A stretch of 60,887 bases of DNA from positions 1 to 60,887 of the forward strand of contig JAQGOE010000093.1 of NCBI GenBank assembly GCA_028293725.1, written 5' to 3'. The notes under the pieces were generated by a model. That model saw only the letters and a program-made list of their open reading frames with translations, made no database searches and had not been told where the DNA came from. Origin of the DNA: Gammaproteobacteria bacterium (GTDB lineage: Bacteria > Pseudomonadota > Gammaproteobacteria > Steroidobacterales > Steroidobacteraceae). A program made the position numbers and the translations under genes. Of this stretch, positions 23,812 to 30,358 are shown piece after piece; within the stretch, counting starts at the first letter, position 1; each line of letters begins with the position of its first letter.

Positions 23812-25436
23812 GCGCTGGAGACCGCCGCTTGATTCACGTGCTCTGGGCCGAACAACAGCTTGTCGCGAAGACCGCCGATATCCTGTCCGGCAGAAATGAG
23901 ATCGAAGTACCATGCGCCGTGTTTGGCATCGCCATACAACACGGCGCCGCGCAGGCGGTTGTCGCGAATCACCAGGCGCTTGTAGATCCCATTGCGATGA
24001 TCCTGCAGCACCAAGGCCTCGGTGCCGGCGGCGGCGCCAAAGTCGCCCGCCGAATACAACTCAATGCCGGCGACCTTGAGCTGCGTCGCCGTCAACGTGC
24101 CGCGGTAGCGGGAAACTCCGAGCTCCGCCAGATGTATCGCGCAGACCCGCGCCTGCTCCCACAGGGGCGCGACGAGCCCGAACGTTCGGTTGCGATGCTG
24201 AACGCATTCTCCGACGGCGTAGATGCCCGGATCGAATGTCTGCAGGTTGTCGTCGACCAGGATGCCGCGCTCACAACGTAACCCGGCGCCGGTCGCGAGC
24301 TCTATGTTAGGTCGGACTCCTATCGCCATGACCACGAGATCGGCGGCGAGCTCGCTCCCGTCGTCGAAACGCACCGCCTGGACGCGTGACTCCCCAATGA
24401 TGGCGACTGTCTTCGCCGGCATTTTGAACTCGATGCCGCGGCCTTCCAGAGATGTACGCAGCAGCGCCGCCGCCGCCGCATCGAGTTGCCTCTCCATGAG
24501 AGTGTCGACGAGATGGACGACGGTCACTTTCATGCCGCGTCGGACCAGCGCACTGGCGGCCTCCAGACCGAGAAGGCCACCACCGATCACGACCGCCGTT
24601 TTGTAGCGGCGTGCTGACTCGAGCATCGCAGCCACGTCGGCCAGATCGCGGAAGGTGACGACGCCCGGGAGATCCTTGCCCGGAATCGGCAGCATGACCG
24701 GCGTCGAGCCGGTGGCCATCAGCAACCGGTCATAGGGCACCTCGACTCCCTTCGCGGAACGCACCACTCGGCGACGACGGTCGATTGCTACGACCGGATC
24801 GCCACAATGCAAGGCGATTCGACGCTCCGCGTACCACTCGGGGGTATTCAGGAAGATTTCTGCAGTGCTCTTGTCGCCCGCCAGCACCGGCGACAGCAGG
24901 ATGCGGTTGTAGTTGGCGTGAGGCTCGGCGCCAAATACGGTGATGTCATAGCGGTCGGGCGCCAGCTCCAACAACTCCTCCACGGTGCGCATTCCCGCCA
25001 TGCCGTTGCCGATAACGACGAGGCGACGACGACGCGCCAAAGCGGGCTGCTGTTGAGGCTCGGCGTTTACCCACACGCGTCCGTCGAGCACCCGCACCGG
25101 GTAGACATTCACGGACTTCGCGGGATCTTCGAGGCAGCGGCCGCTGACGAGGCTGTAGTGGTGTTTGTAGAGAGGAGAGGCGATCACGCATTCGCCCTTC
25201 ACATCGCCGACGATGCCGCGGGACAAGACATTCGCACCACTCGCCGGGTCGTAATTGTCGAGGGCGTAGAGGGTTTCGCCAACCAGGAAGATCGCGATCT
25301 GCCGCCCGTTGACGCGCGCGCACACTCCGATATTGGGCCACAGCTCGGTGAAGTCACAAACGGAGCTCCAGCCAGTACGCGCCTGGGCGGCGGCACCCGC
25401 GCTCACGGCGCCTGAGATTTCCAAGGGCGAAGTCAT
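23808..25436 (-). CDS. Fusion: NirD (nitrite reductase small subunit) plus FAD/NAD(P)H oxidoreductase (NasB-like)
   Basis: A 542-residue protein in two parts. Residues about 20-130 are NirD: WSSVCDFTELWPNIGVCARVNGRQIAIFLV ... VLSRGIVGDVKGECVIASPLYKHHYSLVSGRCLEDPAKSVNVYPVRVLDGRVWV. As in E. coli NirD, the Rieske cluster ligands are absent. Residues about 135-540 are a pyridine-nucleotide-disulfide-type flavoprotein (RRLVVIGNGMAGMRTVEELLEL, FAD fold; AVVIGGGLLGLEAASAL, NAD(P)H fold; FDPGIYAVGECVQH), closely resembling the N-terminal half of NirB next door and the NasB electron-transfer subunit of nitrate reductase. It lacks the BFD and sirohaem domains. It overlaps nirB and nasA by ATGA on both sides, so all three are made together. 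It probably serves both reductases. Confidence 0.88.
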   Translation of the reverse strand: MTSPLEISGAVSAGAAAQARTGWSSVCDFTELWPNIGVCARVNGRQIAIFLVGETLYALDNYDPASGANVLSRGIVGDVKGECVIASPLYKHHYSLVSGRCLEDPAKSVNVYPVRVLDGRVWVNAEPQQQPALARRRRLVVIGNGMAGMRTVEELLELAPDRYDITVFGAEPHANYNRILLSPVLAGDKSTAEIFLNTPEWYAERRIALHCGDPVVAIDRRRRVVRSAKGVEVPYDRLLMATGSTPVMLPIPGKDLPGVVTFRDLADVAAMLESARRYKTAVVIGGGLLGLEAASALVRRGMKVTVVHLVDTLMERQLDAAAAALLRTSLEGRGIEFKMPAKTVAIIGESRVQAVRFDDGSELAADLVVMAIGVRPNIELATGAGLRCERGILVDDNLQTFDPGIYAVGECVQHRNRTFGLVAPLWEQARVCAIHLAELGVSRYRGTLTATQLKVAGIELYSAGDFGAAAGTEALVLQDHRNGIYKRLVIRDNRLRGAVLYGDAKHGAWYFDLISAGQDIGGLRDKLLFGPEHVNQAAVSSA

Positions 25437-27970
25437 GCCACCACCTCTTCTCGCCGGCGACGCTCTGCCGCGGTAGCCGGCCGGATCTGGCCACGCTCCT
25501 GCACGAATACGACGTTGTCGTCGGTGTCAGGACTGTTGACGAAGTGACGGAAACGTTTGAGGGTCGCCGGGTCCTCGATTGCCTTCTTCCATTCGCACTC
25601 GTAGCTGGCAACGATCCGTGCCATGTCGGCTTCGAGCTCGGCGCCGACGCCCAGGCTGTCCTCACAAACGACCTGCCGCAGATAGTCCAACCCGCCTTCG
25701 AGATTGTCGCGCCAGGTGGAGGTTCGCTGCAGTCGATCCGCCGTGCGGATGTAGAACATGAGGAAGCGATCGATGTAGCGGATCAGTGTGGCTTTATCCA
25801 GGTCAGCGGCCAGCAGCTCGGCATGGCGCGGCTTTACGCCACCGTTGCCACACACGTACAGATTCCAGCCCTTATCGGTGGCGATGACCCCGACATCTTT
25901 GCCCTGGGCCTCGGCGCACTCCCGCGTGCAGCCCGAGACGGCGAGTTTTATTTTGTGGGGCGCGCGCAAACCTCTGTAGCGATTCTCGATCTCGATCGCG
26001 AGACCGACGCTGTCCTGTACTCCGTAGCGGCACCATGTCGAGCCAACGCACGACTTTACCGTGCGCATGGCTTTTCCATAGGCGTGTCCGGACTCGAACC
26101 CGGCGGCGATGAGGTCCGCCCAGATGAGGGGCAGTTGGTGTACCTGTGCGCCAAACAGGTCGATCCGCTGTCCACCGGTGATCTTGGTGTACAGACCGAA
26201 CTTGTGGGCTACCGAGCCGATAGCGATGAGTTTCGCGGGTGTAATTTCCCCACCGGGGACGCGCGGCACGACCGAGTAGGTGCCGTCTTTCTGCATGTTC
26301 GCGAGAAAATAGTCGTTCGTATCCTGCAGCGGGGCGCGCTCGCGAGCCAGGACAAACCCGTTCCAACACGACGCCAGAATAGACGCTACGGCAGGTTTGC
26401 AGATGTCGCAACCCAGTCCCCGCCCGTGTGTGCTCAACACCTCGTCGAAGCTGCGTAGCTCGCCAACCCGGATGAGATGAAAGAGCTGCTGCCGCGAGTA
26501 GGCGAAGTGCTCACACAAGTGATTGTCTACAGCGACGCCCTTGCGTTTGAGCTCCGACTTCAGGATCTGCGTGACCAGGGACGCACAGCCGCCGCACGAA
26601 GTTGCCGCCTTGGTTTTCGTCTTGATCGCACCGATGGTGGTGCACCCGGAGTCGACGGCGGCGCAGATCGCGCCCTTGGACACATTGTTACACGAACAGA
26701 TCTGGGCTTCGGCGGGCAGCGCTGCAAGTCCGGTGGCGCCTGCTGGTGACTGGCCGCCCGGCCGCTGTGGGAGAATCAACTCCTCGGGAAATTCGGACAA
26801 CGCCAAACCATTGAGCATCGTCTGCAGACACGTGCCGTAGGCATCGGTGTCTCCAACCAGCACCGCGCCTAACAGACGCGAGCCGTCCTCGCTCACCACG
26901 AGCTTCTTGTAGAACTCCCGCCGTCCATCAACGAACGAGTAGGTGCGCGCCCCGGGCGTGGCAGCGTGCGCATCACCAACCGAAGCCACATCGACGCCAA
27001 GGAGCTTCAGCTTCGTGCTCATATCCGCGCCTGCGAAAGCGGCATCGGCGGTTCCCGAAATCCGCGACGCGACCGTCTGAGCCATCTGGTAACCGGGCGC
27101 GACCAGACCAAACACCTTGCCTCGCCATAGCGCGCACTCTCCGATTGCGTAGATGTGCGGGTCCGAGGTCTGACAGGTATCGTCGATTACGATGCCACCG
27201 CGCTCGCCGACAGCCAGACCGGCACTTCGGGCCAGGTCATCCCGCGGACGAATGCCCGCCGAGAAGACGATGACGTCCGTCTCGAGCACACTGTCATCCG
27301 CAAAGTTCATGCGATGGCGGGCCGCGTTGCCATCAACGATCTCTCGTGTGTTCTTACCCGTGTGAACACGGACACCGAGCGCCTCGATTTTCCGGCGCAG
27401 CATGCCACCGCCGCCCTCGTCAACCTGCAGAGCCATCAGGCGGGGCGCGAATTCGACGACATGGGTCTCCAACCCCAGGTCGAGCAACGCCTTGGCGGCT
27501 TCGAGACCCAACAGTCCGCCGCCGATCACTGCGCCTACACGCGCGTCACGAGCGCTCGCACGAATTGCTTCGAGATCCTCGATCGTTCGGTAGACGTGGC
27601 ATGCGGCGCGATCACGGCCGGGAAGCGGCGGAACGAACGGATACGACCCGGTCGCCAATACCAGCGTGTCGTATTCAACCTCGCGACCGCTCGCAGTGCG
27701 CACGCGGCGGGCTTCCCTGTCAATGGCCACGGCGCGCTCGGCGAAATGGGTCGTGATGGCGTTTCGCTCGAAGAAGTCTGTGGCCACCAGCGACAGATCC
27801 GCCGCCGTCTTTCCCGAGAAGAAGGCGGACAATTGCACACGGTCGTACGCAGGCCGCGGCTCTTCTCCAATGACCGTGATAGAGAGTTCTGCGCCGGGGG
27901 GCAGAGACTCCAGCAGCCTTTGCCCCACCATGCCGTTGCCGACGACTACCAGTCTGGGACCTGCGCTCAT
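25433..27970 (-). CDS. nirB: Assimilatory nitrite reductase NAD(P)H large subunit NirB
   Basis: An 845-residue enzyme that reduces nitrite to ammonium with sirohaem. Order of domains: FAD and NAD(P)H modules (residues about 5-400; RLVVVGNGMVGQRLLE, AVIGGGLLGLEAAKALL), BFD 2Fe-2S domain (ICSCNNVSKGAICAAV ... TSCGGCASLV), then the sirohaem/4Fe-4S reductase domain (VKSCVGSTWCRYG and SGCTRECAEAQGKDVGVIATDKGWNLYVCGNGG, the four Cys ligands). ATG 27970 is used because it follows AGGCAGGTT and begins MSAGPRLVVVG. A 124-base leader with an intrinsic terminator, preceded by a sigma-54 promoter, controls it. First gene of nirB-fusion-nasA. Confidence 0.95.
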   Translation of the reverse strand: MSAGPRLVVVGNGMVGQRLLESLPPGAELSITVIGEEPRPAYDRVQLSAFFSGKTAADLSLVATDFFERNAITTHFAERAVAIDREARRVRTASGREVEYDTLVLATGSYPFVPPLPGRDRAACHVYRTIEDLEAIRASARDARVGAVIGGGLLGLEAAKALLDLGLETHVVEFAPRLMALQVDEGGGGMLRRKIEALGVRVHTGKNTREIVDGNAARHRMNFADDSVLETDVIVFSAGIRPRDDLARSAGLAVGERGGIVIDDTCQTSDPHIYAIGECALWRGKVFGLVAPGYQMAQTVASRISGTADAAFAGADMSTKLKLLGVDVASVGDAHAATPGARTYSFVDGRREFYKKLVVSEDGSRLLGAVLVGDTDAYGTCLQTMLNGLALSEFPEELILPQRPGGQSPAGATGLAALPAEAQICSCNNVSKGAICAAVDSGCTTIGAIKTKTKAATSCGGCASLVTQILKSELKRKGVAVDNHLCEHFAYSRQQLFHLIRVGELRSFDEVLSTHGRGLGCDICKPAVASILASCWNGFVLARERAPLQDTNDYFLANMQKDGTYSVVPRVPGGEITPAKLIAIGSVAHKFGLYTKITGGQRIDLFGAQVHQLPLIWADLIAAGFESGHAYGKAMRTVKSCVGSTWCRYGVQDSVGLAIEIENRYRGLRAPHKIKLAVSGCTRECAEAQGKDVGVIATDKGWNLYVCGNGGVKPRHAELLAADLDKATLIRYIDRFLMFYIRTADRLQRTSTWRDNLEGGLDYLRQVVCEDSLGVGAELEADMARIVASYECEWKKAIEDPATLKRFRHFVNSPDTDDNVVFVQERGQIRPATAAERRRREEVVA

Positions 27971-28007
27971 AACCTGCCTCGATCCGTGCGGGTTGTTTTC
28001 GCCAACC

Positions 28008-28066
28008 AAAAAAAACGCCGCCGGCCCGAGTACGAGAGGGGGTCACGTACTGGAGTCGGCGGCGTT
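28008..28066 (-). terminator. Leader terminator (attenuator) upstream of nirB
   Basis: On the minus strand AACGCCGCCG (from 28066) pairs with CGGCGGCGTT (to 28014), with an inner AGTACG/CGTACT stem, and is followed by a run of eight T (28015-28008). It lies between the sigma-54 promoter and the gene, 38 bases before the nirB start. It would end nearly all transcripts unless overridden. The divergent nasT gene encodes an ANTAR protein, the known type of antiterminator for such leaders. Bases 27971-28300 form the 330-bp divergent gap: this attenuator, a leader hairpin, two sigma-54 promoters and an inverted repeat. Confidence 0.87.
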
Positions 28067-28068
28067 GC

Positions 28069-28094
28069 CAGCAGATCCTGTGTTGGGTCTGCTG
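28069..28094 (-). ncRNA. Leader hairpin at the 5' end of the nirB transcript
   Basis: CAGCAGA pairs with TCTGCTG; inside, after a C/A mismatch, CC pairs with GG around the six-base loop AACACA. The predicted sigma-54 start is at about 28094, so the hairpin would be the first thing in the RNA, two bases ahead of the terminator stem. ANTAR proteins bind paired hairpins with six-base loops; known targets favour A at loop position 1 and G at 4. Here position 1 is A but position 4 is C, so it is a candidate only. Confidence 0.55.
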
Positions 28095-28104
28095 TCTCGA
28101 GTAA

Positions 28105-28120
28105 TGCAACGGGTGTGCCA
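28105..28120 (-). promoter_or_regulatory. Sigma-54 promoter of nirB
   Basis: The minus strand reads TGGCAC, five bases, TTGCA (TGGCACACCCGTTGCA), an excellent match to the -24/-12 consensus with GG and GC correctly spaced. Predicted transcription start is about 28094. Such promoters need RpoN and an activator; NtrC (encoded at 46159-47565, GAFTGA motif present) is the obvious candidate. Confidence 0.88.
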
Positions 28121-28171
28121 TGCACCATACCCTTGTTCCGCCAATGACTTGCGCGCGCAGCAGCGGCTTGG

Positions 28172-28196
28172 CCGCAATCGGTGCGAGCTATTGCGG
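28172..28196. promoter_or_regulatory. Inverted repeat midway between divergent nirB and nasT promoters
   Basis: CCGCAAT (28172-28178) and ATTGCGG (28190-28196) are separated by 11 bases. The centre is about 90 bp upstream of the nirB start point and about 115 bp upstream of that of nasT, a normal place for a shared enhancer. It overlaps a weak NtrC-like GGTGC half-site. A second weak NtrC-like site with a good TGCAC half lies at 28215-28231. The binding protein is not certain. Confidence 0.4.
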
Positions 28197-28272
28197 AGCA
28201 GAGTCGGGCTTCAATGCACTCATTTCGGGCGCGCGAAGGACGGTTTACAGGCCGCTTCAGGTACGCTGGGCG

Positions 28273-28288
28273 TGGCACAACCGTTGCA
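28273..28288 (+). promoter_or_regulatory. Sigma-54 promoter of nasT
   Basis: TGGCACAACCGTTGCA has the same core and spacing as the nirB and narK promoters. The expected start point is 28298-28300, while the nasT ATG is at 28301. The transcript would therefore have almost no 5' leader, and indeed no Shine-Dalgarno sequence precedes the ATG. Confidence 0.82.
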
Positions 28289-28300
28289 GCGGGCCCTGTA

Positions 28301-28888
28301 ATGACAGACGGCGCGCTACGCATTCTGCTCGTCGATCAGAACATGACGCGAGCATCGATACTCGAGGAAGGCCTGCGAGAGGCGGGCTATACGAGTGTCA
28401 CCGTCGTCCGCGACATGCAGAACCTCTTGCGGCGGATCGTCGATGAGGATCCTGACGTCATTTGTATCGACCTCGAAAATCCGAATCGCGATGTGCTGGA
28501 GCAGATGTTCCAGATGTCGCGGGTCGTGCGGCGCCCTGTTGCAATGTTTGTGGACCGTTCCGACTCGGACATGATCCGGGCTGCCGTCGAATCGGGTGTG
28601 GGAGCCTATGTGGTTGACGGCCTGAAGAAAGAGCGCGTCAAGGCCGTGGTCGACATGGCGGTGAGCCGCTTCAAAGCATTCAACGACCTGCGCGAGGAGC
28701 TCGACCAGGCGAAGCAAGCGTTGGGAGACCGTAAAGTGGTCGAGCGAGCCAAGGGGATTCTAATGAAGGAGCGTGGTCTCACCGAGGAGGCCGCGTACGC
28801 CCTGTTACGCAAAGCGGCGATGAGCGACAACAAGCGGGTCGTGGAGATTGCACAGGCGGTCATTACCGCGGCGGGACTGTTACGATGA
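28301..28888 (+). CDS. nasT: ANTAR-domain antiterminator NasT
   Basis: A 195-residue protein with an N-terminal receiver-like domain (LRILLVDQNMTRASILEEGLREAGY ... DVICIDLENPNRD) and a C-terminal ANTAR RNA-binding domain (AKQALGDRKVVERAKGILMKERGLTEEAAYALLRKAAMSDNKRVVEIAQAVI). In Azotobacter and relatives NasT lets polymerase pass leader terminators of nitrate assimilation operons, and NasS holds it inactive when nitrate and nitrite are absent. Both neighbouring operons (nirB, narK) have leader terminators. The ATG at 28301 abuts the sigma-54 promoter; a longer frame to 28181 would run through that promoter and was rejected. It overlaps nasS by ATGA. Confidence 0.92.
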   Translation: MTDGALRILLVDQNMTRASILEEGLREAGYTSVTVVRDMQNLLRRIVDEDPDVICIDLENPNRDVLEQMFQMSRVVRRPVAMFVDRSDSDMIRAAVESGVGAYVVDGLKKERVKAVVDMAVSRFKAFNDLREELDQAKQALGDRKVVERAKGILMKERGLTEEAAYALLRKAAMSDNKRVVEIAQAVITAAGLLR

Positions 28889-30030
28889 GTGTGGTTGTCG
28901 GATTTATGCCGCTGCTCGATTGCGCGAGTCTGGTCGTGGCGGTTGAACGCGGCTTCGCCGCGCAGGAAGGCCTCGATCTCCGGCTCGTTCGCGAAACTTC
29001 CTGGGCCAACATCCGCGATCGGATCATCGTCGGCCACTTCGACGCGGCCCATATGCTCGCGCCGATGACGATCGCTTCGACGCTCGGCATCGGTCACATC
29101 AAGGCGCGCTTCATAGCGCCGATTGCAGTGGGTCTCGGCGGTAACGCCATCACCGTGTCACTTCCGCTCTGGGAACAGATGGAGCGTGAAGGTGCCACTG
29201 CCGGAGACTTCACATGCGCGCAAGGCGCGGCGCTGAAGCGGGTGATCGCGGCACGCGAGCGTGCGGGGCACCAGCCCCTTACGTTTGGAATGGTCTATCC
29301 ATTCTCTTGCCATAACTACGAGCTGCGTTACTGGCTGGGAGCGGCTGGAGTAGACCCCGACCGGGACGTACGGCTCGTGGTTATTCCGCCCCCGTTTCTG
29401 GCGGACGCACTTCGCGAAGGGCAGATTGACGGCTTCTGTGTTGGCGAGCCCTGGAATTCCGTCGCCGTGGATGCCGGCATAGGCGCGATTGTGACTCCGA
29501 CTACAGCGCTGTGGCCGCTGAGCCCCGACAAGGTGTTGGGTTGCCGTGCCGAGTGGGCCGACCGTTACCCCGAGCAACTCGCGGGGTTGTTGCGTGCGTT
29601 ATATCGCGCGGCGGTATGGACCGGTCTGCCTGAAAACCACGCGGAGGTGGCGAAACTGCTGGCGGAGCCGCGTTATGTCGGGACGTCCGCAGGACTGTTG
29701 CATCGCGCGCTGGCCGGCCGACTGGCGCTGCGTCCAGGCGCGGAGCCTGTGCCGTTGGCCGATTTCTACGTTCCGGCGAGTCACCATGCCAACTTCCCGT
29801 GGGTGAGCCACGCCCTATGGTTCTATACACAGATGGTCCGGTGGCGGCAGGTGGAGTTTTCCGCTGAGCACCTCGCGGCGGTCCGCGGGACCTACCGGCC
29901 CGACCTGTACCGGGCGGCCCTGGCGCGACTCGACCCTGACATTCCACTGACTGACCTGAAGGTCGAGCGCTTCTTCGACGGGCGCCGTTTCGACCCCGAG
30001 GATCTGCGCGGTTGGCTGGAGTCTGTCTGA
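28885..30030 (+). CDS. nasS: Nitrate/nitrite sensor NasS (NrtA/CmpA-like binding protein)
   Basis: A 381-residue protein of the NrtA/CmpA nitrate-binding family (MSVVVGFMPLLDCASLVVAVERGFAAQEGLDLRLVRE; MVYPFSCHNYELRYWLGAAGVDPDRDVRLVVIPPP; GFCVGEPWNSVAV). It has no signal peptide or lipobox, unlike transport components, which fits a cytoplasmic sensor. In known systems NasS binds and blocks NasT and lets go on nitrate or nitrite. No ABC permease or ATPase genes are present here, further supporting a sensory role. ATGA overlap with nasT allows matched synthesis. The 328-bp gap to narK holds an NtrC-like site, a sigma-54 promoter and an attenuator. Confidence 0.93.
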   Translation: MSVVVGFMPLLDCASLVVAVERGFAAQEGLDLRLVRETSWANIRDRIIVGHFDAAHMLAPMTIASTLGIGHIKARFIAPIAVGLGGNAITVSLPLWEQMEREGATAGDFTCAQGAALKRVIAARERAGHQPLTFGMVYPFSCHNYELRYWLGAAGVDPDRDVRLVVIPPPFLADALREGQIDGFCVGEPWNSVAVDAGIGAIVTPTTALWPLSPDKVLGCRAEWADRYPEQLAGLLRALYRAAVWTGLPENHAEVAKLLAEPRYVGTSAGLLHRALAGRLALRPGAEPVPLADFYVPASHHANFPWVSHALWFYTQMVRWRQVEFSAEHLAAVRGTYRPDLYRAALARLDPDIPLTDLKVERFFDGRRFDPEDLRGWLESV

Positions 30031-30074
30031 CTCAGGCTCCTGCACAGCGGCCGGTCCTGACAACTCTATCCCGC

Positions 30075-30091
30075 TGCACGAACTTCGTGCA
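30075..30091 (+). promoter_or_regulatory. NtrC-like enhancer site upstream of narK
   Basis: TGCACGAACTTCGTGCA is a perfect 17-base palindrome of the form TGCAC-N7-GTGCA, the NtrC operator pattern. It is centred about 165 bp before the predicted narK start point, a usual enhancer distance. Between it and the promoter lies a GCCCCG/CGGGGC hairpin (30108-30130) that may mark the end of the nasTS transcript. Confidence 0.68.
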
Positions 30092-30221
30092 CTGACACCC
30101 TGTGCCTGCCCCGCGCTCGGGCAACGGGGCGTTGAATCCCTGCCGTCCACATACACACTTCGCTCAGGATCGAGCGCTAAGTCGTTGGTGCTGTTGCCTT
30201 CCTGCGCATAGTTGAGGTGGG

Positions 30222-30237
30222 TGGCACGACCGTTGCA
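30222..30237 (+). promoter_or_regulatory. Sigma-54 promoter of narK
   Basis: TGGCACGACCGTTGCA matches the -24/-12 consensus almost perfectly. The predicted start is about 30248, only ten bases before the first arm of the downstream terminator. Confidence 0.88.
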
Positions 30238-30257
30238 TCTAACTTTCCCGAAGAGGC

Positions 30258-30314
30258 AACGCCGCCAACCCGTACGTCTGCTAACGCATGCGTACCGTTG
30301 GCGGCGTTTTTTTT
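30258..30314 (+). terminator. Leader terminator (attenuator) upstream of narK
   Basis: AACGCCGCCAAC (30258-30269) pairs with GTTGGCGGCGTT (30297-30308), enclosing a GTACG/CGTAC stem, and is followed by eight T (30307-30314). The narK start is 45 bases further on. Outer and inner stems closely resemble those before nirB, so one antiterminator could act on both. Unlike nirB, there is no room for a separate hairpin between the start point and the terminator. Confidence 0.88.
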
Positions 30315-30358
30315 GGCGTCCCGCGGCCGGCATACCGGCGTCCCGAGGAAAGCTTGTT

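Noticed and set aside
28061..28111. CGTTGC upstream and GCAACG in the terminator arm could form an antiterminator; the same pairing exists at narK (30231-30263).
   Set aside because: CGTTGC is the -12 part of the sigma-54 promoters and lies upstream of the predicted start points, so it would not be in the RNA.
28181..28300. Longer NasT start at 28181.
   Set aside because: It would translate through the sigma-54 promoter, and the extra 40 residues precede the normal receiver start.
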